Shown here: piece by piece, positions 1 to 4,021 of the stretch
How the letters are laid out: every line of letters starts with the position of its first letter
How positions within the stretch are numbered: position 1 is the stretch's first letter
NCBI GenBank assembly: GCA_023431185.1
Contig: JAEYXS010000074.1
Coordinates: 1 to 5,203, forward strand
Length of the DNA stretch: 5,203 bases
Reading direction: 5' to 3'
Origin: Verrucomicrobiota bacterium
GTDB taxonomy: Bacteria > Verrucomicrobiota > Verrucomicrobiia > Limisphaerales > JAEYXS01
Notes under the pieces: model-generated
What the model saw: only the letters and a program-made list of their open reading frames with translations
Databases searched by the model: none
Told to the model about the DNA's origin: nothing
Made by a program: the position numbers and the translations under genes

Positions 1-63
1 GCATACGAAGAGGAAACGCTCGCCGAAACAGATGAACCGAGAAAAGAAAAAGACGCTTTTTAA
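1..63 (+). CDS. Possible 3' end of a rightward gene (partial)
   Basis: Reading in frame from base 1 gives 20 sense codons and then TAA at 61-63. The peptide is AYEEETLAETDEPRKEKDAF, an acidic and lysine-rich, low-complexity tail of the kind often found at protein C-termini. The start lies outside the window, no domain is visible and no function can be given. A second frame stays open to 138, but it runs into the hairpin repeat at 101-175, which suggests that frame is not coding. If real, this gene is convergent with the SRPBCC gene on the opposite strand. The call rests only on an open frame of 21 codons, so it is weak. Confidence 0.3.
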   Translation, partial: AYEEETLAETDEPRKEKDAF

Positions 64-100
64 GAAAAACCAATATCATGCCGCCTTGACATACCTCATA

Positions 101-175
101 GCAGCCTGGGGCAACGCCCCAGGTATACGTTTTCAATGAAACACTAGGGCTGTAAGCCCGCCTCATCTCTGCTGT
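101..175. repeat. Double-hairpin interspersed repeat
   Basis: Two perfect short hairpins lie in tandem. The first pairs 105-112 (CCTGGGGC) with 116-123 across the 3-nt loop AAC. The second pairs 147-151 (GGGCT) with 155-159 across GTA. A GCAGC/GCTG pair flanks them. Neither hairpin is followed by a T-run on either strand, so this is not a typical intrinsic terminator even though it lies in a convergent spacer. The wording (CCTGGGGCAACGCCCCAGG, then GGGCTGTAAGCCC) resembles REP-like intergenic repeats I recognise from Verrucomicrobiota and Planctomycetota genomes. That resemblance is from memory. The rest of 64-215 shows nothing I can name. Confidence 0.55.
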
Positions 176-215
176 GTATTAATCGCGCCGCTGACGTTGC
201 GGATGACCACTATAC

Positions 216-713
216 TCACCCCACCTTCTCCACATACACCGCCAAACTATCCACCGCATTGCCCCAGCCACCCGCGTGACTGTCCCGGCTTTCCACCGTC
301 GCAAACCGCGTATGCGTCATCACAAACTCCGTCTGCTTCTCACCCTTCTTGATGAACTCCACCGTGATCAGCGATGTCTTCCCCTCCACCTCACCGAACT
401 CATCGCCGCCCCCGTCCTTCTCCCAATCCCACGTATACACCAGCTTCTCCGGCGCCTTCACCTCGCGGAACTCGCCCGCTGCCGTGAAATATTCCCCCTT
501 CGGATCCTGCATCTGGATGCGCAATTTCCCGCCCACCCGCAGATCCATCTTCGCCGAAGGCACGATCATCCCCGGGTCCGGCCGCATCCACTTCTTGATA
601 TGCTCCGGTTCCGTCCACGCGCGAAACGCCAGCTCCTGCGGTGCATTCAGCAACCGCGTGATGACCAACGTCGCATTATCCGGCTTCTCCACTTTATTCT
701 TTATCTGTGACAT
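216..713 (-). CDS. SRPBCC (AHSA1/CalC-like) domain protein
   Basis: This 165-residue protein spans a single START-like helix-grip fold of the AHSA1 (activator of Hsp90 ATPase homologue 1-like) family. Visible family signatures are an N-terminal strand and helix with APQELAFRAWTEPEHIKKW (about 24-42), the GGKLRIQM strand (61-68), the aromatic strand LVYTWDWE (91-98) and the C-terminal helix signature H146, GW149-150 and L157. Family members bind hydrophobic ligands in a deep pocket. Bacterial members paired with ArsR regulators mostly have no assigned substrate, and the Hsp90 name should not be taken as a function here. No signal peptide is seen, so it is probably cytosolic. Its ATG lies 20 bp inside the upstream repressor gene, implying translational coupling and co-regulation. 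Only a weak purine stretch precedes the start. The fold call is firm; the ligand is unknown. Confidence 0.9.
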   Translation of the reverse strand: MSQIKNKVEKPDNATLVITRLLNAPQELAFRAWTEPEHIKKWMRPDPGMIVPSAKMDLRVGGKLRIQMQDPKGEYFTAAGEFREVKAPEKLVYTWDWEKDGGGDEFGEVEGKTSLITVEFIKKGEKQTEFVMTHTRFATVESRDSHAGGWGNAVDSLAVYVEKVG

Positions 714-1056
714 TTTCTGGGTCTTTCTTTTGTAAATCTTCTAAGTACTTCTCGAACTGATCCAAATTCCCCTCCCAGAACTTCCGGTAACGGTCGATCC
801 ACGCCTGCGCCTCCTTCATCGGCTTCGCCTGCAGCTTCAGCGAATGCACCCGCCCCTGCTTCCGCCGCTTCACCAGTCCCGCCTTCTCCAGCACGATGAG
901 ATGCTTCGACACCGCCGCCAGCGACATCGCATGCCGCTTCGCCAGATCCGTCACACACTCATCCCCCTCCGCCAACTGCGCCAGCAACCGCCGCCGCGTC
1001 GGGTCCGCCAGCGCCCCAAAAGTCCGGTCCAGCAATTTGGAATTATATTCAACCAT
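694..1056 (-). CDS. ArsR/SmtB-family winged-helix transcriptional regulator
   Basis: This 120-residue repressor has the usual length and order of the family: FGALADPTRRRLLAQL (about 13-28), a helix-turn-helix with recognition helix MSLAAVSKHLIVLEKAGLV (44-62), a basic wing RRKQGRVHSLKL (64-75) and a long C-terminal dimerisation helix (about 76-110). The metal-site motif ELCVCDL is absent: only C34 is present, in GDECVTDL, so this is not an arsenic or zinc sensor of the classical type. It belongs with the ArsR proteins that are co-transcribed with AHSA1/SRPBCC genes. Its inducer is unknown. The start codon sits inside a perfect palindrome (1045-1068), which suggests autorepression of the operon. 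No Shine-Dalgarno sequence lies at a usable distance; the nearest candidate, GTGAG, is about 16 nt away. Confidence 0.93.
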   Translation of the reverse strand: MVEYNSKLLDRTFGALADPTRRRLLAQLAEGDECVTDLAKRHAMSLAAVSKHLIVLEKAGLVKRRKQGRVHSLKLQAKPMKEAQAWIDRYRKFWEGNLDQFEKYLEDLQKKDPENVTDKE

Positions 1057-1068
1057 CTGGTTGAATAT
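1045..1068 (-). promoter_or_regulatory. Candidate ArsR operator (perfect 11+2+11 palindrome)
   Basis: The arm ATATTCAACCA (1045-1055) and its exact reverse complement (1058-1068) flank a 2-nt centre (TC). The palindrome covers the repressor's ATG and encodes its first four residues (MVEY). It also covers a poor -10-like TATTCA just upstream of the start. A dimeric winged-helix repressor bound here would block transcription of both genes. The symmetry is seen directly; the regulatory role is inferred from position and from the dimeric ArsR binding mode. Confidence 0.7.
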
Positions 1069-1141
1069 TGCTCACGTTTGAAATGAATGCAAATGAAATT
1101 TTGGAGCATTCGTAACACCCAACTAACTTCGTGCTATTAAC

Positions 1142-1270
1142 GCGATCGCTGAAGCGCGAATCACCCTGAGCTTCTGCCCCGGCGGGGCATGTGAAAGTAG
1201 CCACGGGTGACCGCAGGGAACCCGTGGTTAGTTCGCAGTTGCATCACCGCCCCGGATGGGGCGGATGAGC
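1142..1270. repeat. Triple-hairpin intergenic repeat between divergent genes
   Basis: Three perfect stems follow one another: TGCCCC 1175-1180 with 1184-1189 (3-nt loop), CCACGGGT 1201-1208 with 1220-1227 (11-nt loop, extendable by a G-T wobble and two further pairs), and CCGCCCC 1247-1253 with 1258-1264 (4-nt loop). The only T-run is ATTTTTCC shortly after the third stem, but no rightward gene ends here, so a terminator role is unlikely. The segment lies between the leftward repressor operon and the rightward lipoprotein gene. The text around the second stem resembles an interspersed repeat I associate with Verrucomicrobiota, from memory. The rest of 1069-1283 shows no coding signal I trust. 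Confidence 0.5.
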
Positions 1271-1283
1271 CATTTTTCCTCAT

Positions 1284-1313
1284 TTGACGAAACATGATTC
1301 CGCCACTTATCCT
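1284..1313 (+). promoter_or_regulatory. Candidate sigma70-type promoter of the lipoprotein gene
   Basis: TTGACG (1284-1289, five of six to TTGACA) and TATCCT (1308-1313, four of six to TATAAT) are separated by 18 bp. Initiation about seven bases downstream would fall at the ATG at 1320, giving a leaderless or nearly leaderless transcript, which fits the absence of a ribosome binding site. This is inference from consensus matching only. Confidence 0.4.
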
Positions 1314-1319
1314 GTTTCC

Positions 1320-1727
1320 ATGTCCAAGGCCGCACCATCACCGCTGCGCAGCTTGGCATCCCTTTACCTTTCGCTCATACTGTTGACTGGCTGCGGTCAG
1401 AACGGCTGCACTTCCACCTCGACATACACCGTGGATGTCTTGGGCGTAAAAAAGAGCTGGAAGACTATCAGCCGCACCGAGAACGGCGTGACACGCACAC
1501 TGGAAACAAGACCAGAAGTACAACTCAAAAACGGCCAAGTCACCAACTTCCCTCCGCACACTGTGATCAAGCTCGAAGAAACCGGCGGCAAGCAACCACG
1601 CGTCGCCGAGTTGCGCGAGAATGGCGGAAAACTGGAACTCTGGATCAGCGACAACGGAAACTTTCGCTACAGCACCGCGGAAGAAGACGCCTGGCTGGAC
1701 ACCTTCCTGCTCGAACTCTCCAAATAA
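1320..1727 (+). CDS. Small lipoprotein of unknown function
   Basis: The product is 135 residues from the ATG at 1320. It begins with a lipoprotein signal peptide: a basic n-region (K3, R10), a hydrophobic stretch (L12-L22) and the lipobox L22-T23-G24-C25. Lipidation and cleavage before C25 would leave a mature protein of 111 residues on a membrane. The mature part is polar and mostly strand-like (TYTVDVLGVKKSWKTI, VIKLEETGG, KLELWISDNGNFRYS), ending in an acidic helix near AWLDTFLLEL. There is a second cysteine at 30. I recognise no family. The frame extends upstream to a TTG at 1284, but that would bury the signal peptide behind 12 extra residues and overlaps a plausible promoter, so the ATG is preferred. 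No Shine-Dalgarno precedes either start. The gene stands alone between repeat-rich spacers. Confidence 0.75.
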   Translation: MSKAAPSPLRSLASLYLSLILLTGCGQNGCTSTSTYTVDVLGVKKSWKTISRTENGVTRTLETRPEVQLKNGQVTNFPPHTVIKLEETGGKQPRVAELRENGGKLELWISDNGNFRYSTAEEDAWLDTFLLELSK

Positions 1728-1747
1728 AATTATACACACTTCCCCGC

Positions 1748-1813
1748 ATCTGTGTGATTCCGTGTTCCATCCGTGGCTAAAAACTCCGAACCCTCCGCGT
1801 CGCCGTGGTAAAT
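1748..1813. repeat. Degenerate intergenic repeat tract
   Basis: This spacer between the lipoprotein gene and proB contains recurring CCGTG units (TTCCGTG, ATCCGTGG, GCCGTGG) and phrases such as GTGGCTAAAAACTC and CCGCGTCGCCGTGGTAAAT. I recognise similar text as a widespread non-coding interspersed repeat in many bacterial genomes, but from memory rather than by search. No hairpin with a T-run follows the lipoprotein gene, so no intrinsic terminator is visible here. Confidence 0.35.
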
Positions 1814-1825
1814 CTGCCCGGCCAT

Positions 1826-1846
1826 TTCGTCATTGGACATTCCCGC
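1826..1846 (+). repeat. Heptad-phased tract upstream of proB
   Basis: Three consecutive 7-bp units each start with TT: TTCGTCA, TTGGACA, TTCCCGC. The tract ends 31 bp before the proB ATG. It shares the 7-bp phasing and the TTC/TTG unit start with the tracts upstream of mazG and the M29 aminopeptidase, although its unit sequence differs (GTCA in place of GATG). Confidence 0.45.
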
Positions 1847-1862
1847 CTGCTCTCGTTAGCTT
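1834..1862 (+). promoter_or_regulatory. Candidate proB promoter
   Basis: TGGACA (1834-1839, five of six to TTGACA) is followed after 17 bp by TAGCTT (1857-1862, three of six to TATAAT). The -35 match lies inside the heptad tract. A start about seven bases downstream would leave a leader of roughly 9 nt. The -10 match is poor, so this is a tentative call. Confidence 0.3.
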
Positions 1863-1877
1863 TCCGCCCTGAATTTT

Positions 1878-2954
1878 ATGCGGAGCGAATTGCTCAAGCA
1901 CATGGATCGGATCGTGGTCAAGGTCGGCACCGGCGTGCTGACCGATGCCCAGAAGCGCCTCGACGGCAACCGCATGCAGGCGCTCGTCGCCCAGCTTGCC
2001 CGCCTCCAAAAGGCCGGCAAACAGGTCGTGCTCGTAACCTCGGGTGCCGTCGGCGCCGGCATGGGCGTGCTGGGTTTTGACAAGCGCCCCACGGAAGTCG
2101 CCGAGCAGCAGGCCTGCGCCGCCGTCGGCCAGTCCCGCCTCATGGCGATGTATGAATCCCTCTTCGCCCCCTTCGGCATCCACGTCGCCCAGGTGCTCCT
2201 CACCCATGAGGACCTGGAGCATAAGGAACGCCACCTGAACGCCCGCAACACGCTCGTCACCCTGCTCAGCCGTGGCGTCATCCCCATCATCAACGAGAAC
2301 GATGCGGTCTCCTTCACCGAGCTGAAATTCGGCGACAACGACAAGCTCTCCGCCCTCGTCGCTTCTTTGTTGCCCGCCGACCTCCTCGTCATCCTCACCA
2401 CCGTGGATGGCGTCATCGAGAATTTCGGTAAAGCCACCGCCCGCCTCCTCTCCACCGTGGCCAAGATCGATGCCTCCGTGGAAGCGGAAGCCAGCGGCAC
2501 CACCAGCGTCACCGCCGTCGGCGGCATGCTCTCGAAGATGCAGGCCGCCAAGATCGCCACCCGCTCCGGCATCCCCCTCATCATCGCCTCCGGGCTCGCC
2601 GGTGATTCGCTCGACCGCATCCTCATGCACGAGGAAGTCGGCACGCTCTTTGTCCCCGAGGCCCGCAAGCTCCGCAGCCGCAAACGCTGGATCGCCTTCT
2701 TCCACAAACCCAAAGGCACCTTGGTGGTGGATGACGGTGCCAAGAAAGCCATCCGCGAATCCGGCAAGAGCCTGCTGCCTCCCGGCATTGCGCGTTGCGA
2801 AGGTGAGTTCGACGCCGGTGAAGTAGTCCGGCTCTGCGACCTGAACGGCACCGAGTTCGCCCGCGGCATCGCCGCCTACGACTCCGATTTCATCCGCGCC
2901 GGCGATGCCAAACGCGTCGAGATCGTCCACCGCGACAACCTGGTAATTTTATAG
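1878..2954 (+). CDS. proB: Glutamate 5-kinase
   Basis: ProB phosphorylates L-glutamate with ATP to gamma-glutamyl phosphate, the first and usually proline-inhibited step of proline synthesis, in the cytosol. The 358 residues match the two-domain family (E. coli about 367). An amino-acid-kinase domain (about 10-262) shows VVKVGTG with K15, VTSGAVGAG (53-61), the glutamate-site segment INENDAVSF (138-146), GDNDKLSALVA (152-162) and the nucleotide-side GGMLSK ending at K220. A C-terminal PUA domain follows (about 279-355). The ATG at 1878 leaves nine residues before the first strand, and no Shine-Dalgarno precedes it. The usual DPR loop after the VDG motif appears shortened to VDGVIENFGKATA, and the common GTGGM reads TAVGGM; both look like lineage variation. 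The partner gene proA is not in the window, so this is not a proBA operon here. Confidence 0.95.
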   Translation: MRSELLKHMDRIVVKVGTGVLTDAQKRLDGNRMQALVAQLARLQKAGKQVVLVTSGAVGAGMGVLGFDKRPTEVAEQQACAAVGQSRLMAMYESLFAPFGIHVAQVLLTHEDLEHKERHLNARNTLVTLLSRGVIPIINENDAVSFTELKFGDNDKLSALVASLLPADLLVILTTVDGVIENFGKATARLLSTVAKIDASVEAEASGTTSVTAVGGMLSKMQAAKIATRSGIPLIIASGLAGDSLDRILMHEEVGTLFVPEARKLRSRKRWIAFFHKPKGTLVVDDGAKKAIRESGKSLLPPGIARCEGEFDAGEVVRLCDLNGTEFARGIAAYDSDFIRAGDAKRVEIVHRDNLVIL

Positions 2955-2968
2955 CATGCACTAGGTAG

Positions 2969-2989
2969 GGCTCGCTGTCCCAGCGAGCC
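2969..2989. repeat. Perfect 9-bp-stem hairpin after proB
   Basis: GGCTCGCTG (2969-2977) pairs exactly with CAGCGAGCC (2981-2989) over the 3-nt loop TCC, beginning 15 bp after the proB stop. It could pause or terminate transcription or protect the 3' end. However, the bases after the stem (GCCGCCGAAGC) contain no T-run, so it is not a standard intrinsic terminator. The wording matches a recurrent intergenic hairpin I associate with Verrucomicrobiota. Confidence 0.55.
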
Positions 2990-3043
2990 GCCGCCGAAGC
3001 AACTGGTCAACCAAATGCCAGCAGCACCTAACAATGTTTGCGG

Positions 3044-3111
3044 CCCTCATTCTTCCTTCTCCCCTTGGGGGAAGCCGAACTTCGGCAGGGGAGAAGGATT
3101 GAGGATGAGGG
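3044..3111. repeat. Long nested inverted repeat in the proB-mazG spacer
   Basis: The outer pair is CCCTCAT (3044-3050) with ATGAGGG (3105-3111). The middle pair is CCTTCTCCCC (3055-3064) with GGGGAGAAGG (3088-3097), perfect over 10 bp. The inner pair is GCCGAA (3074-3079) with TTCGGC (3081-3086) around a single base. This would form an imperfect hairpin of 68 bases. It resembles the common intergenic CTTCTCCCC...GGGGAGAAG repeat present in many bacterial genomes, here with an extra inner stem. It has no T-run and no coding potential I trust. Confidence 0.6.
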
Positions 3112-3121
3112 GTGCCCGCCT

Positions 3122-3156
3122 CTCGATATTCGATGTTGGGCGTTCGATGTTCGATG
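3122..3156 (+). repeat. Heptad tandem repeat upstream of mazG
   Basis: Five 7-bp units are in phase: CTCGATA, TTCGATG, TTGGGCG, TTCGATG, TTCGATG. Three are identical TTCGATG. The tract ends 23 bp before the mazG ATG. The same heptamer recurs upstream of the aminopeptidase gene. Confidence 0.75.
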
Positions 3157-3179
3157 TTTTCTCCACCCACTAAAATTTT

Positions 3180-3857
3180 ATGCCCCGCAAGAAAACCCAA
3201 TCCGGCATTGACCGCCTCACCGAAATCGCCGCCCGCCTCCGCGCCCCGGATGGCTGCCCGTGGGACCGCGAGCAGGACCACATGACCTTGCGCGAGCACG
3301 CCATCGAGGAGGTTTACGAACTCATCGACGCCATCGAGGCCGGTGACGAACCCGAGATGATCGAGGAACTCGGCGACATGCTCTTCCAAGTCGTTTTCCA
3401 CTGCCAACTCGGTCACGAACGCGGCGCGTTTGATTTCGACCAGATCGCCCACCGCATCTCCGACAAATTGGTCAACCGCCACCCCCACGTCTTCGGTGAC
3501 ACGAAGGTGAACACCGTCGCGGACGTCCTGACCAATTGGGAAGCCATCAAGCGCGCCGAAAAAGTCGGCACCCAACACGAGCGCCCCTCCGCCCTCGACG
3601 GCATCCCCAAGCACCTCCCCGCCCTCCAACGCGCCGAGAAGCTCGTGAAGAAAGCCCGCAAAGCCAAGCTCCTCGACGGCAAGGTCAGCACCAAAAGAGC
3701 GCCCTCCAAAAAGGAACTCGCCGAACACCTCTTCTCCCTGGCCGCCTACGCCCAGCAACAAGGCTGGTCCGCCGAAACCCTCTTGCGCGAAGAAGTGAAA
3801 CGCAAAGAGAAGACCCTGCGTAAGCTGGAGTTGAAAGCAGTCAAAAAGACCAGTTAG
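3180..3857 (+). CDS. mazG: MazG-type nucleoside triphosphate pyrophosphohydrolase
   Basis: MazG hydrolyses NTPs or dNTPs to monophosphates and pyrophosphate in the cytosol, a house-cleaning and stress-linked role. The 225 residues match the N-terminal domain and linker of the two-domain enzyme closely: RLRAPDGCPWDREQDH (19-34), the Mg-binding EEVYE (43-47) with E63 and D66 of EELGD, then FDFDQIAHRISDKLVNRHPHVFGD (84-107) and the NWEAIKRAEK segment. The C-terminal domain is eroded. From ALQRAEKLVKKARK (148-161) the chain goes almost directly to ELAEHLFSLAAYAQQQGWSAETLL, without the second EExxE motif and with ELAEHL where EEEMGD is expected. The protein is also shorter than E. coli MazG (about 263). 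The ATG at 3180 has no Shine-Dalgarno. The TAG stop lies within the left arm of an inverted-repeat element. Family identity is firm; catalytic specificity is not. Confidence 0.93.
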   Translation: MPRKKTQSGIDRLTEIAARLRAPDGCPWDREQDHMTLREHAIEEVYELIDAIEAGDEPEMIEELGDMLFQVVFHCQLGHERGAFDFDQIAHRISDKLVNRHPHVFGDTKVNTVADVLTNWEAIKRAEKVGTQHERPSALDGIPKHLPALQRAEKLVKKARKAKLLDGKVSTKRAPSKKELAEHLFSLAAYAQQQGWSAETLLREEVKRKEKTLRKLELKAVKKTS

Positions 3858-3918
3858 CGCCAGCTGACGTCGGAGGCTGCCTCCGAGCCGTAGCCGCGGT
3901 CGTCAGACCGCGCTAACT
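3852..3918. repeat. 67-bp inverted-repeat element overlapping the mazG stop
   Basis: The ends are a perfect 9-bp inverted repeat, AGTTAGCGC (3852-3860) and GCGCTAACT (3910-3918). After a 3-nt mismatch the pairing resumes with CTGACG (3864-3869) and CGTCAG (3901-3906), giving 15 of 18 paired positions. Inside is a hairpin TCGGAGG (3870-3876) with 3880-3886 around CTG. An alternative stem CGCGGTC (3895-3901) with 3906-3912 competes with the right arm. The left arm supplies the mazG TAG. The build is MITE- or REP-like. No T-run follows, so termination would have to be of another kind. Confidence 0.7.
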
Positions 3919-3924
3919 CTTCCT

Positions 3925-3959
3925 TTCGATGTTCAGAGTTCGATGTTGGATGTTCGATG
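3925..3959 (+). repeat. Heptad tandem repeat upstream of the M29 aminopeptidase gene
   Basis: Five in-phase 7-bp units are present: TTCGATG, TTCAGAG, TTCGATG, TTGGATG, TTCGATG. Three are identical to the heptamer upstream of mazG. The tract keeps an open frame continuous with the downstream gene (MFRVRCWMFDVS), which can mislead start prediction. It ends 62 bp before the preferred ATG. Confidence 0.75.
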
Positions 3960-3979
3960 TTTCCCATAGCTCTGAAAAC

Positions 3980-4008
3980 TGGACTTTCCCCCAACTCAGT
4001 CTAGTCTG
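3980..4008 (+). promoter_or_regulatory. Candidate promoter of the M29 aminopeptidase gene
   Basis: TGGACT (3980-3985, four of six to TTGACA) and TAGTCT (4003-4008, three of six to TATAAT) are 17 bp apart. Initiation near 4015 would give a leader of about 7 nt before the ATG at 4022. It lies inside the stretch that a longer reading of the gene would treat as coding. This is a consensus inference only. Confidence 0.4.
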
Positions 4009-4021
4009 GTCATCAGCAACT

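Noticed and set aside
47..61. AAAAAG-ACG-CTTTTT as a terminator hairpin
   Set aside because: The stem is nearly all A-T and short, and it overlaps the possible coding tail and its stop, so it would be weak.
694..1056. Metal-responsive arsenic or zinc repressor
   Set aside because: The ELCVCDL-type site is missing and only one cysteine is present. There are no arsenate or metal-efflux genes nearby.
1142..1149. GCGATCGC palindrome (HIP1-like octamer)
   Set aside because: A single 8-bp palindrome in GC-rich DNA is expected by chance, and no second copy is seen in the spacers.
1284..1319. TTG start that would lengthen the lipoprotein by 12 residues
   Set aside because: It would place a polar, uncharacteristic stretch before the signal peptide and overlaps a TTGACG promoter-like hexamer. 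The ATG at 1320 gives a normal signal length.
1830..2930. Long open frame on the minus strand opposite proB (366 codons)
   Set aside because: Its glycine-, alanine- and aspartate-rich translation follows from the GC-rich third positions of proB. It has no domain of its own, while proB is unmistakable.
3171..3176. TAAAAT just before the mazG ATG as a -10 element
   Set aside because: It matches the consensus at five of six positions, but only three bases separate it from the ATG, so initiation would fall at or inside the start codon, and no -35 match lies 16-18 bp upstream.
2961..3761. Minus-strand open frame through the spacer and mazG (266 codons)
   Set aside because: It runs through the hairpin and heptad repeats and then antisense to mazG. 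Part of its translation (for example NIEHRTPNIEYREAG) is simply the heptad tract.
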